A DNA stretch of 64,000 nucleotides from Polyporus tsugae (lineage: Eukaryota; Basidiomycota; Agaricomycetes; Polyporales; Polyporaceae), in the NCBI GenBank assembly GCA_024305745.1, contig JAHRBS010000009.1, positions 2,294,001 through 2,358,000 of the forward strand. The letters are read 5' to 3'. A model generated the notes under the pieces. That model saw only the letters and a list, made by a program, of their open reading frames with translations, did no database searches and was not told the origin of the DNA. Positions within the stretch are counted from its first letter, which is position 1. Every line of letters starts with the position of its first letter. Of the stretch, positions 32,748-45,341 are shown piece after piece. Both the position numbers and the translations under genes were made by a program.

Positions 32748-34504
32748 TCACTCCGCGCAGCCTACAATATCCTTCATACACGCTTGACACACAGCCTCCG
32801 AGAAGTCCCAATCCCTATAGAGAGACAGGTCGAGTTGCCCCAGAACGACTCCCCTGCCCCTGCGGTGTCCCATGCAAGTGCGTATCACCTCGTACACCGC
32901 CGGGCTCCCCAATCCATCGACGCTAACATGCCTCAGGTTTGGGCAGGCCACCGCCGGTGGGCCGGGGCCCGTCGTGGATGCCGCGTGCAGCCCAAGAAAG
33001 ATGTTCTCGATCCCAACCGCGTATTTGCACCCTATCCCCAGCCCGCGGATAGACAGCTGCTCCAGGAGAGGGAAGGTCCGAAAGACAGCCGCCCATGCTG
33101 CCACCGTGTTGGGGTAGACTTTGACGACCGAGAGGGACTTCACTGGAGAGCACCCCAGGGGCTCGACAAGATCGCCCACCGAGCCCTGCCCATAGTTGGC
33201 CGGCGCGTGCCGGACTAGATCGCAGGACGGATCATCGGCCAAAACAGCAACATCCATGATCAAGGAGGCTGCCACAACCCTCTTGGGGGTGCGGTCCATG
33301 CAGATCCAGACCGACCTGGGGCCGGCGCAAGAATGCATGAATATCTCAATGTCGTTCCCCATGGTCAGAGGCTCGAGAGTGGCGGCATGGCTGGGGGCAG
33401 CATGGCGGCGATAGTGAAGGTGCCATCCGGGGAACGAGCGTCGACCTGGGCCAATATCTCGAGGTGCACGGTGGACGGCTGGATGTGGATATAGGCTAGG
33501 AATCGGGAGGTGCAGGCAGCCCCGTGTCCTGATACCACGAATGTGTCGAGGCGCGGAAAAGATATCAACGGTTGGCGGGGGAGCGGGTCATGTTGGACCC
33601 AGTCGTCCAAGAAGCGATCAAGAGTGTCCCTCAGGCACAACTGTTCAAGCCGGATGCACAGCGCGAGTGTGTCGAGGAAGTGGTCGAATGTGAGATGGTG
33701 GGAGCATGTTGTCAGGGACAGTGTTCGCAGTTGCATGTAAAGCGCAGTATCTTGAGGCGCCACTGTGCCACCCAGAGTGAGGCTTCCAAGGCATGGGAAG
33801 TTTCGTAAGATGACCTCAATGTCGATAGGCAAGTAGCCCTGCGACCAGGGCCACAGACTATGAGTGATGGCGAAGTCGAGCTTCTCTAGGACAGGCATCA
33901 CTGGGATCCTGTTGCCAAAGAGCAGCGGAAAGGTCAAGTCTTGTTCTGGATTGTCAAGCCGGGTGTCGAGTTGGAAGTAGAGGCTCCGGATACGATGGAC
34001 GAGGGGATATGCAACCCTCAAGCGATCGGAGTAGCAGGGGCGTGGCACTTGTGCCCAGACCCCAAGAGGTGCCGTGAGGGACCGAGCAAGGCAAAGGTCT
34101 GTCCAGTTTACGTTGCTTTCCAAGTTGACTGTGGACCAGAACACCAGAGTTCTGATAATGATATCCCGCCAGTGACGACATATCCCCATGAGTTTCGAGA
34201 AACTGGGTTGAGGTCCTTGCCTCCAGGCCATCAAAAATTCACTGGCGGAGTTGAACTCCCAGTGGATGGCCATGAAGATCTGAACGAGGAGTTTGTAGGG
34301 AAGCTGGTTAATGGGAAGCGAGCGGTTCCAGATGGGTTTGAACTCGAGCGGTTCGTTCGAGATTGCCTTGACAACCTCGAGCTTGGCACCTGGTTCTGCC
34401 ATCCGCTGAGCTATCTCCTGACGGAGGTCGTCGGGAGGTGACTGACTCCAGTACTCCGATATTGTGACTGTAGGCGTTGGTGCAATGGTGGATTGTGTGT
34501 CCAA
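32748..34504 (-). pseudogene. F-box protein F4, single frameshift
   Basis: Two long abutting minus ORFs in different frames: 34504-33365 (379 codons: TVTISEYWSQSPPDDLRQE, F-box INQLPYKLLVQIFM and LMGICRHWRDIIIR, then LRR-like repeats) and 33362-32748 (204 codons: LLEQLSIRGLGIGC, GIENIFLGLHAASTTG, ending ACMKDIVGCAE). Comparison with the intact paralogue shows one small indel near 33385-33395, in the AAMLPP region, as the only lesion I can see. Length without the shift would be about 585 residues. It faces K2 tail to tail. Confidence 0.85.
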
Positions 34505-37210
34505 AGGACGCCTTGTCTGAAAATGCTGTTAGGATGGCCCATTAACGCGACGAAAATGGCATACCTAAAATGGTGTCATTGTGAGGACATAATACAACGA
34601 CCAACAGACATAAAGTCATCGAGTCAGCACGGTTCGGCAATCTGACCGTTTGAATGGCGCGATGACTTACCCTTCCGTGCTTAAGCAGCATAGTTGTCAA
34701 GGCTTCCGGGTGTAATGTTGGCTAAGTCGGAGGTGGTAAAATAGCAAGGAAGAAGAAAAAAGGGGGTGTGTAAGAGGAGCCTCGAGGTTCTCATCCAGAA
34801 AGGGGTTAGCCCCCAAGGCCCCCCATTTGAGAACGGCAAGTTATGGATATCTATATCTGAAACGCAAACGTTAACACATGTATGCGCCTGAACTCCTGAA
34901 CGTACCACTAAGAAGGCAGGTCTCCCGGCCGGGATGGCCGCCATGGTACTGTATTCGCATTTGACATCTCGGACATGCCTCTGCTCCTTCCCTGGTATGT
35001 GTCTTAGGTTCTATCTCCTCGCCGTACATCCCGGCACTCCATTTTTCACTCATCGTCAAGCATATCAGCGGACACCTCAACAGCCGTACCCGACAGCAGA
35101 GGCTTGTTGGTGGATCTCCGAGCAACTTCGAATCGCTCGCGATGCTGCTGATTCAGAGTTCGTCAATGCCCCTCGCCGCGGAAGGAAGCGGGTGTCCTGG
35201 AGATTGGACCTGATGAATTGAGGTCAGCCATGGCGCGTGTACTTATCTGCTCCCCTCACCTTGCACTCCTTATCCTTGCATGCCGTCATCGACTTCGAAG
35301 GCTCGACCACGCATGTCCCACCCAACAAAGCTCAGTGGCCTCCGGCACTCCCGAGCTCATCCCACCCAAGGTACCTGAGTCCTCCGCGTTTCAAACCTCC
35401 CAGCCGGGAGGTCGATGGCGGTCCCGGGTGTGGTGATTTTGTATCCAGACATCCCGAACTCCCAGATCCAGTGCAATCCGCACCTCATGCTGTGTCTCGC
35501 ATTGGCACCTCCCTAGACATATCCGCCACTCCTACTTGTGTCCATGCCTTACAGTGGCGCGAGGCAAGGGTCCAGGACCTGAAACACCAAGTCAGCCATT
35601 GTGTACTATGCACGTACCTCCTACCCAATGCCTCGCGTTACTCCAAAGTCTCCCCAGAACCGTTGCGAAGGGTCGCCCCACATGCAATCACGACATGCGG
35701 GGTACTGAAGCTTTTGTGCCAGAAGAACTCACCTTCCACGGGAAATCTCGATGTTCCCCCCAACATGCCAGCATAATGGACTTGTGCTCTCTACGCGGCG
35801 CCCAAGGTCTGTGGTCCACGCACAAATCAAAGCCCAGTGCACTTGCAAGTCGGTCGGGCGAGTCTTGAGCACCAAATTAAAGGGCTGAAGAAAGCCTGCA
35901 GCAGCAGAGAGTCACATTCACTAGGAAGATACGTGTGCGGTTGAGGAGAGCGGGGCAACAGACAATGATGGCTGGAGGAGCGATGCAGTAGAAGGGCGCC
36001 TCAGGCTAGGATAGGCGCCCATGACCTTGCCAGATGCGGTACTTACAGTGATTAGATTTGCCTCATGTAGCTTATACTCGCTGTCCTCAGGATACACATC
36101 TCTCGTCCCTCGAATATTCTATCCAACACCCTATCCCATGGAATCAGTCGGGGAGATTTCAATGTGTCAGTTTTCTTCCTCGATGCGCTCACTTCCAACA
36201 TCGCTCTCAGCCATTCCGCCCTCTTCGAATTCCCTCAAGTCAACCCTCTGCTCACCCATCTCCCTCCGGCCACGTATACGCCAGCTCGATCAGTGCAACA
36301 TTCGACGTCGACCCTCCTTGCGCACTATGATCCCCATAAACCCCACTGCTCCCGCCTCTGTCTGATCCAGTCTCGATATGCTACCGTCAGACCCCTCGCA
36401 CAGCCTGTTCTTCGACACTCACCATGATCATGCAGCGTAACCGAATCAATTGGCAGTCAACGCACAAACAACGTGAATGCAGAGGGAGGGCAGCATCGGC
36501 AGGCAGCGTCCCTTACACGAACGAGGTGAGTGGCAAAGAACCGTCTAAAGGCGGGGAAGTTGATGGCCTCCCTTCTCCTCTGCCCTCCAGCCTTTATGCC
36601 TCCTCTCAAGTCGAGAGACTGCCTGATCCTGCATCCAACGGCATGCACCGACCGCAAAAAAAGAGGTTTGACCACGCCGAGACTTGAGAGCACCGTCCCA
36701 GTCAGTGTTGGTTTGCGCAAGCAACCTTCTCCATCTCCCAGGTGGCCAGCCCGTCCCAGCACGCGACCATGACCATCGCCATCGCACAACATCCTCTACA
36801 CGGCCGAGTGGGTGGCCTCGACTTTCTACGGGATATATCGACTTCAGATCTTGTGGTGCGTCACTGTCCGTGGCACACTCAAATGTTGGGAAGGCTACAG
36901 GCGCTCTCCCCACCCTCCAGGTATATATATGCATTCATGCATGACATATATTGTGCGTGTTCTGAAGTTCAAAGTATTGTTCCTAGTGTGATGTCCGCAC
37001 GCACAAGTACAGAGTGTTCACGGCAGCCAAACCTCTGTCCTTTGGCCCGCCCAGGTATGTGTTTCATCCTCACAGACTGCACAATCTTGCTGTAAGTTAA
37101 CTGCCCTGTGAGTGGGTACCCACTACCGGAGCAGCTGTTAGGTGTGCACAAAAGACATCTAGACTGGCGGTGGAGGATTTCTGGCCGCGCATTGACGGGA
37201 CCCTTCCCGC
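34505..37210. other. Unit B/C spacer, paralogous to 21.5-27.4 kb
   Basis: Upstream flank of F4, then decayed ORFs shared with the unit A/B spacer (see 21277-23300 and 26181-26823). It keeps the empty sites of both solo LTRs. A frame at 35237-35776 with PPNKAQWPPALPSSSHP continues the FEGST stretch but has no recognised domain. No intact gene is supported. Confidence 0.4.
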
Positions 37211-38123
37211 GAGTTTCAACCAGTGTACAAGCATACTGCGGCACCTCCGCACCATCTGCGCGCGTCCGCTGCATTCCGACCTGCTTTTGAAGGGGGGTTC
37301 AAACATCGCGACCCATATATGGTACGGCGAGTCTAGCGGTCTTTTGCAATTTTCAATAAGTCGTATGTGTCATCCTCAAACCTGCAAGTTTGCCGCCAGT
37401 GGCTCTGCACTGTATCCGAGTGGCAGACACGGCGGCGGATGCGAGATGTGGATGTTCTGTTGGAAAGGTCGCGATGCTGACAGGTTCGGGTTCTATGGCA
37501 CACAGGTGACGATGCAAAACAGCAAGGAGTGTTCTTCAAGATTCAGCAAAATACGAAGCTGAGCAAGCTCCAAGGCGCGTACGTGAACAAGGTTGACAAG
37601 GATGTCAGCAGCATCCAGTGAGTCGCTCTTCCTCTGCCATCGACCCTTGTGCGGTTTTGGTTTTGTGGCCTGGTGCCGTGTTTGCTCTGCTGCGAGGCGG
37701 AGTAGGACAGGAGAGATCGGCAGATCAGCATCGCGGTGCTTCTAGGCTTGGGGGCTGGGAAGATGAGTTTGAGCGGCATGCTGACTGTGTGCCTCATCGA
37801 TTTTCCGTCGCAGATTCCTTTACGATGGCGCCAGGATAAGCGATGAGGACACACCAGCATGGAGGACAACAGTATGTCGCCTTTCTGCCGGGCACGTTTC
37901 CTGTGTCGTCACTGACTCTCACCATCTTCCCTCTTCAGATACGATCGATGTTATGGTAGAACGTAAGTGTACTCCCTAATCATCCTGCGTATATCTTTGG
38001 CTGATGTTGTCATGGGATTTGCAGAGGTTGGAGGGTGGGCATAACGAAAAGGGCTCGACCGCAGTTTCACTTCATCTTGTCTTCCTCCTCAAACATCCTT
38101 GTGTATCATTGCACTTTCCTCCT
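37211..38123 (+). repeat. 913-bp near-identical repeat, unit C copy
   Basis: Partner of 27388-28300. Identity stops abruptly at 38123, where unit C departs from both A and B. Confidence 0.88.
37506..38044 (+). pseudogene. SMT3: SUMO-like gene, unit C, broken
   Basis: Same exon layout and same lesions as unit B (no exon 1, 1-nt deletion in exon 2, short TP-MEDN loop). Exon 5 at 38025-38044 keeps VGGWA and stop. Shared lesions mean the B and C copies were already dead when copied, or that one was overwritten by the other. Confidence 0.8.
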
Positions 38124-39655
38124 TGTCTTGCTGCCAAAGTGTTGTAGATATGTCCTATACGGCTGTCAATAGCGCTAAGCATGACGGACCCCAGGCTGTC
38201 TTGCAGGTAGACCCCAGACCTGCGAACAGTGGGACATGTGAGCCTTCAGTGGTTCCTCTCAGCACTTTGACATGGTGACACAGTGGGGGTTATGGTCAGG
38301 CAATCTGACATGACGATGCAATAGCAATTTCTGCTGAATCCTTCAGAACATGACTGGTTTGGAGTGTTGAAACGTAGCCGAATAACAGACCGCAGCCGAA
38401 AATGCGACCACCCGCGATTGGTTGGGCTGAGATCGGACGGGGTATTCCAGTTGTGTAAGCCCTCAAAGTCAAGAGAATATCAATGGTGGTCTTGCGGTTG
38501 TTTGCAACGGCCACGACAGCACCGCTCTCTCCCCCTCCGCCCGTACTCTCTTTCATGTGGCAGAACATTCTTTCCCTTGCGAAGCTCTTGGCCAGGGTCT
38601 GCGGCCTTGGCGATCCTGTAACTGTTCGGTTCTTCCTTGCACACATGACCCGAACCTTTGGACCGCATGAGGTTGTCGACTGTCGCGAGTTTAAACTTCC
38701 CGGGCCTCCGGGCGAACTCACATTCACGCGCATACAAGAGGCCATTATACAAATCGTGGAAGACAAGTATCCGGGCAGGTTCCCAGATTTTGCGGATCTG
38801 CGGCTATTCCAGGTACATCATTGTCTACTTGAACCCTCCATCGCTTCTCACCTCTGTCTACTAGGTAACAGCGGAGGGTGGGCTTTCGGAGCTGCTTCAT
38901 GCCGCCACTATTGAGGATAAGCCATTCGCTATGGAGAAGCGATTCGCTGAGCAGCTCGGCCGCGAGGATGCCATCCTGCTCATGGAGGAGTCGCCGATCA
39001 TTCAATTCAATGTAATAGATATAGCTGCAATTTACGGTGCGTGGTCCTTGTGCACAAAGCTATCTAGTGCTAAGGATCCAACCCCCATAGTGGACCATTT
39101 TGTGCCTCAGATTCCACCTGGCATCAATCTTGCGCAGTGCGGTAAGCACCTCATCTGTTATGTGTTCATCCAACTCAGACTGCAGAACCAGAAAGGGAAC
39201 AAAGCATCAATCGCGCTAAGTGGGCCCCGGCCCCCTCGGACATATCAAAGGACGTTAAGGGCCTTCGCACTGCCTTTAACAATCACCTCGTTCTTATGGG
39301 GCGCCCGTTGGACGTCACGGCACCAGACCCATCCATTTTCTCTCCTCCCTTGGCGTACCTCTCCCAAGTGCTAAACCAGCCTCAGGCTGATCCTAATGGT
39401 GATACACTGGATACAGTTACCAAACTGTTTTCGGTGTCCGCCGTGGTCTACGACAACGAAGACGCTCGCTCCCAAGCCGTCACTCCCATCATTCAGCAGC
39501 TTTTTGGGGTCCATCTCATCCCGCAGTTTGAAGTCTCATTCAATTCCGAGTCTGAGGAGCATCACCTAGCCCCGCACCATAAACACAAGCGTCGACGCCG
39601 GAACTCAAAAGTTCCCCCCGGTGCACGCACCGATGCTGTGATGGTCACCACCATA

Positions 39656-39938
39656 CATCAGGAAAAACCTCCTCCTCTAGTTAGCAATAAAATAGTGATA
39701 CTCGCCACTAATCTAACTATTCTGCCAATATCAGTACTAGCTGCCATGAACCCTCCTGTTTTGAGTGTAATTGGTTGCCTAGAGGTCATATCCTGGCATA
39801 TTAACTCTCTCGAAGACGGAAGTGAATGAAAAGCTAGCTCTACCGTCGTTGTGATGAACGCTGGTCTCAAGTCCCTCTCAGTGCTTGTGAGGGAGGACAG
39901 CGAGTGCTCATTTTGACAGCCTGCCCTCAAGTGGGCAC
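39656..39938. other. Left arm of insertion block in K3
   Basis: AT-richer, non-homologous to K1 or K2. Together with 46568-48300 it may be an older inserted element, or spliced-out host sequence, into which E2 later landed. I could not find its ends. Confidence 0.35.
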
Positions 39939-40416
39939 TGTTACCACATTGTATGCCGTCTTATCTTTTCCCCTTTGACGTTCCTATCTCACTCTCACCT
40001 CTGCATGACTCCCGGGTTCAACCCCACTGTACTCTTACTAGGCGCGTGATCACAACATCACGTGTTAGCTATTGTCCCCGATCCGGACCATCCCACGCTA
40101 TTGTCCTTCTCAGTACAATAGGCCTCCCCTTCTCGGTTACTCCTTTGTTCTCTGTTTGCTGTAGGGTCCCGTTACCTTGGTTCCGCTATTGTTCCTGTTA
40201 CCTATATAAGACGAGACCCCCATGTACTTTTCCCCAGTTTGACCTCTTGAATCCATTGAGGTTCTCACTCCCCACTGAACCCTTGAGCATCTGTCCCCTG
40301 ACCAGTCACTACCCAGAACCTCTGACACAATGAACACTGCTTAACTCCCTTGTCATCCTCCGCCCACTTTGAGAGTGCGCACCTCTGACCTACACACTGA
40401 GAACCTCGTTGTAACA
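39939..40416 (+). repeat. E2 5' LTR
   Basis: 478 bp. TATATAAG at 40203-40210 and predicted transcript start at 40236, where AGTTTGACCT begins. Confidence 0.93.
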
Positions 40417-40418
40417 TT

Positions 40419-40428
40419 AGGTCAAACT
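40419..40428 (+). promoter_or_regulatory. E2 self-complementary primer-binding site
   Basis: AGGTCAAACT, two bases after the 5' LTR, is the exact reverse complement of AGTTTGACCT in the LTR (40236-40245), 33 nt below the TATA box. No tRNA-type TGG start is seen. Confidence 0.68.
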
Positions 40429-40466
40429 CTTTCTCCTGCCGACTTATCCAAGTCTAGGCAATAACC

Positions 40467-41867
40467 GTGGCTCCCCCCACACAAAGCATCAGACGTCCCC
40501 CAAGTAACTCTACTCTTGGAGAAGACGACGTCTGGTACCTCTACGATCGACACATCGTATTCAATGGTACTCATTGGGTCTATACTACTGGAGAAGATGG
40601 ATATCCCCTTGAAAGAACCTCCAGAGTTAACCCTACAGAGTGGCCCGAGGGATCTCTAGAGAATTCCAGTCAAATCCCTGTGGCGTCCCCAAACCCCAGT
40701 CGAAACCCCACCCCCAAAGCTTCCCCCTCACTCTCAGCTATTCCCCTAGCCACTGCTCTAACCCTAGCCAGCGAAGGAATCAGTTGCTGCACACCACCTC
40801 CAGTATCCCCCATCGTTCCCCCACCCAAACTTCTGACATCAGGAAGTGGTGCCAACCCAAGACAAGTAATCAACCTCAACTCACCCCCGAAACCCAAGAT
40901 CCCCATGTCCAACACGCAGTCACCTCCCGTAACTGGTACCCCCACGGTACGACCCAGCGAATGAAAGATCCACCCGCCTCCAGACTTCTCGGGAGACCGC
41001 ACGCAAGCAGCTCTGTTCTTTAACACCTGCCGAACCTACCTACGCATCAATGCAGCATCCTATCCTAACGATGAAGAAAGGATCATCTTTATCTTGTTGT
41101 TCCTGGAAGGGGGCACTGCTGGACCATGGAAGGAAGTGTTGATGGGAGAAGCATATGAGATTGATGACCAGGGCACGGAAGTGGGATTTGGAACCTTCGA
41201 CACCTTCAAAGCAAAGTTCTTTGCCACCTTCCAACCCCTATCCCCAGCTGCCAACTGCATCACCCGGATGAAAGCAATGAAACAGATGGGGTCAGCAGAA
41301 GACTATATCGCCCAGTTCCGTCCCATTGCCGCCAAATCCACCGTCACAGACCTAGACATCCTCTCGGACTACTTCCTCACAGGCCTTAACTCCGGTCTGA
41401 TCAAGAACATCATGACTGTCGAGAAGCTGCTGACCTCAATCGAGGGGTACTACGAACTTGCTGTACGTTTGGACATGCAATGGCGCAAGGCAAACGAGTA
41501 CACCAAGCAGACCAAGCCTACCCAACTGCCGTCAAACAAGACCCCGGTGTCAACTGGATCCTTCCCCATTCGACTTCGAAAACTCACTGACGAAGAACGA
41601 GCCTACTTCAGGGAAAAAGGAATCTGCTTCAGATGCCGCACCGAAGGTCACATTGCCCGGGACTGCAAGGGCACCCCCTTTACCCCCTCCAATACCAAGA
41701 ACCCCACACCACCCCTGCCTCGCAAGATCCGCATCGTCACCACCAAGTCCGCTGAAACCCCCACCCCTGTTGAACCTCCCATTGCCCGCATTAGAGCCAT
41801 CTATGCCTCTCTTTCCGATGCTGAAAAGGAAGAGGTGGTAAACATTGCGGAAGCGGAGGGTTTTTGA
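40467..41867 (+). pseudogene. gag: E2 gag with one nonsense codon
   Basis: A single frame from 40467 to 41867. The aligned initiator is GTG in an ACC-TGG Kozak-like context, as expected from an ATG to GTG change. Domains: N-terminal YLYDRHIVFNGTHWVYTTGE, a Pro-rich region, then after TGA at 40962-40964 the capsid part (DFSGDRTQAALFFNTCRTYL, WKEVLMGEAYEID) and a canonical CCHC knuckle CFRCRTEGHIARDC near 41630-41674. The stop is TGA 41865-41867, immediately after a slippery heptamer. The nonsense codon is consistent with CGA to TGA. Confidence 0.85.
41858..41864 (+). promoter_or_regulatory. Programmed -1 frameshift heptamer, gag/pol of E2
   Basis: GGGTTTT sits in the gag frame as G GGT TTT, directly before the gag TGA (41865-41867). 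The pol frame is -1 and is open from 41825, so a slip here reads straight into pol. This fits the X XXY YYZ rule. No downstream pseudoknot could be assessed by eye. Confidence 0.7.
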
Positions 41868-44800
41868 ATGGGTCGACAGTACCGATGTCTGGACGACCCC
41901 AAATTACGGTCTTTCCTGTAATTGTAGCAGAGATATCCAACCAATCTATGCGGATTCCTGTCTCTATCACAAATGACCGAATCATCGAAACCCATGCCCT
42001 AGTTGACTCCGGAGCAGGAGGGATCTTCATTCATCACAGTTTTGCCCTTGCTCAAGGGCTCCCATGCTCCAAGCTGCTATCACCCATCTCAGTATTCAAT
42101 GTCGATGGTACACCCAATCAACAGGGCTTCATAACCCACTGTGTACGAAAGGACCTGACCATTGCTGGACTCACCCAACGCACTCGATTTTTGGTAACCG
42201 CACTGGGCAACAAGCACATCATTCTCAGCCTACCCTGGCTTCGTCAAACCAATGCTAAGGTGGACTGGCAGCAGGGCCTAGTCAACTTTGCCAACCCGGA
42301 ATCCCCACCTCTACCAACCCCCTCACCATTCAAACCAAAGCAACCCACGGTAGAAACGGTACCAGATCAGGGAGACAAAAGACAAACTTCCCCACACCGC
42401 AAAGAGGAAGAGACCTCTCCAGAAGAAGACAATTCACATGATCCACTCCTAGAGCTGGCCCCCGATGAACTCCTTATCTCATATATCCACGGCGAACCAG
42501 TCATCAGCATCTTCCAACCTGACGAATCTCCTGTCATACGGGACATTCCCTTTGACCTACACAATGGCCATACCAGCCCAGTTACTATTGGACGATGTAC
42601 ACATTGGAAATCACTGCTAGGCCTTCCACGGTTCTCCATAGGACAACAGACTTGGGTTGTAGGCAAACTCAACCCGGCTATGGAAATGGCACAGAAACTC
42701 CATGAAGGCGAGAAAGCCCGTTCTTTTGAGGACATGGTACCCGACCTCTACCATGACTACAGAGACGTCTTTGAGAAAAAAGCGGCAGAGCGGTTCCCTG
42801 AATCCCGACCTTATGACCACGCTATCGATCTCAAATCTGACTTCGTCCCCCGGAACTGCAAAGTCTATCCCCTCTCTCCGAAGGAGCAGACTGCGCTCGA
42901 CGAATTCATTGACGAGAACCTGCGCAAAGGCTATATCAGACCTTCGAAATCCCCCCAAGCCTCACCTTTCTTCTTCATCTCAAAGAAAGATGGATCCCTC
43001 AGACCCTGCCAAGACTACCGCTATCTCAATGAAGGAACTATCAAGAATTCGTACCCGCTCCCGCTAGTCCAAGAGCTCGTCGACAAGTTCCAAGGAGCGA
43101 CAATCTTCTCAAAAATGGACTTGCAGTCTGGCTACAACAATGTTCGGATCAAAGAAGGACATCAATGGAAGGCAGCGTTCAAATGCTCTAAAGGATTATT
43201 CGAACCCACCGTTATGTTCTTTGGGCTATGTAACTCTCCTCCCACATTCCAAGAGATGATGAATGACATCTTCCACGACATGATTGATGAAGGCTGGATG
43301 GTTATCTACATGGACGATATCCTTATCTTTTCGAAGGACCCCAAGACCCACGCTGCACGGACTCTTTGGGTTCTCCAACGACTCCGTGACAATGACCTGT
43401 TTCTCAAGCCCGAGAAATGCTTCTTTGATGTCCAGGAGGTGGAATTCCTTGGCCTCATCATCAAATCCGGTACCGTTGCCATGGACCCCACCAAACTTCA
43501 GGGAATTCAGGACTGGCCTGTCCCCACCTCCGTCAAAGGAGTGAGGTCATTCCTTGGATTTGGTAACTTCTACCGACGGTTCATCTTACATTACTCGGAT
43601 CTGGCACACCCACTTCATGACCTCACCAAGAAGGACATGCCATGGAACTGGACCTCCGAACAACAACTCGCGTTTGACAAACTCAAGTCCAAATTCATGG
43701 AGTCCCCAGTCCTTGTACTCCCCGATAAGACCAAACCATTCACCATTGAGTCTGATGCTTCCAAGTTCGCGACGGGTGCAGTGTTAAGACAAGCCGACGC
43801 TAATGGAGACATGCATCCCTGTGCCTACTTGTCAAAATCATTTGACGCAGCCCAACGGAATTACGAAATCTACAATCGAGAACTCCTGGGTATTGTCCGC
43901 GCCTTGAAAAAATGGCGACACTATCTGGAAGGCAGTCCACACCCCATTGAAGTCCTCTCCGACCACCAGAATCTTACCTACTTTCGCACAGCACGAAAGG
44001 TCAATCGGCGACAAGCGCGATGGAGTTTATTCTTATCCCTCTTTGACCTCAAACTTCGACACATTCCTGGTACGCGAATGATACAATCAGACACCTTATT
44101 ACGTCTCCAACATCTGAATCTGGAAACAAACAACAACGACTCCACCATAATTCTACCAAGCCATCTCTTTGTTGCTCCACTAGACACAGCCCTTGCCGAA
44201 CGCATCCGCACTACCCAGGCAAAGGACAAGGTGGTGCTGGATGCCCTTGCCGCAGTCAAAGACGGCTTGGTACTCCCTATGTGATCTACTCTGGCAGACT
44301 GGGCATTCGAAGATGGATTGGTGTTTTTCCAGCATCAGTGCTACGTCCCTCCCAAGGAGAGTCTATGGCGGGAAATTGTCAGGTGATATCATGACCTGCG
44401 CCCAATGGGCCATCCGGGACAGTTTGGAACCCTGGAACTACTACGACGTCATTACTGGTGGCCCGGCATGTCTGTCTTTGTCCGGAACTATGTTCACGGC
44501 TGTGCAATCTGTCAACAAACCAAAGTCAACACACATCCAACCGTTCCACCGCTCATGCCCATCCCGGCGAAACCGGATGCCAACCCCTTCGAAACGGTGT
44601 CTATGGACTTCATCACAGACCTTCCCCCGTCAGGGGGTATTGACACCCTCATGGTTGTGGCAGACTATGACTCTACAAAGGGGATGGTTCTTATCGGGTG
44701 CACAAAGACCATTGATGCTATGGGCACCACCCTACTCTACCACCAACATGTCTACAAACGATTTGGACTCCCATCGTGCATCATATCGGATCGTGGACCT

Positions 44801-45304
44801 CAGTTTGCAGCCAAAGTGTTCCAAGAACTTACTCGCTTGGTCAGCTCCAAATCCTCCCTAAGCACAGCCTACTACCCAGAAACCGATGGAGGAACAGAGC
44901 GGATGAATCAGGAAATAGAGGCTTATCTCCGAGCATTCTGCGCCAGTCACCCAGAAGACTGGGCCACCTACCTCCCCGACATTGAGTTTATGCACAACCA
45001 ATGCACTGCACAAGGACGCAATGCATCCCCATTCTATGTAATGATGGGCTACAATCCCCGGGCCATTCCATCTGTCTTCCCCAAGACTCCAGTTCCCTCA
45101 GTTGAACTATGCCTTGATAATCTCTGGAAAGTCCAAGAAGAAGCCCTAGCAGCCCATGAGCTAGCACGGCAGCGCATGGCCGAACGTATCACGAGGGGCT
45201 TCACCCCGTTCAAACTAGGACAGAAGGTATGGCTCGAAGCCAAGAACTTCCGATTCACCACCGACCACAAGAAACTGGCCTATAAAAAGACCCATCGTAT
45301 GTGA
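41864..45304 (+). pseudogene. pol: E2 pol, two nonsense codons and truncated integrase
   Basis: One frame throughout, with TGA at 44282-44284 and 44384-44386; both fit CGA to TGA changes. Protease DSG at about residue 47, RT with CQDYRYLNEGT, FFGLCNSPPTFQ and YMDD at about 482, RNase H TIESDASKFATGAVL, integrase zinc finger (HPGQFGTLEL, CAICQQTK) and catalytic core (SMDFITDLP, SDRGPQF, ETDGGTERMNQE). The frame stops at 45304 right after KKLAYKKTHRM, where related elements continue into a GPY/F module and often a chromodomain. None is present, so a deletion probably joined this point to the following ORF. Confidence 0.92.
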
Positions 45305-45341
45305 CTGACTCTCCAAAATCCCCCCCTAGCAACTTCCAAAC

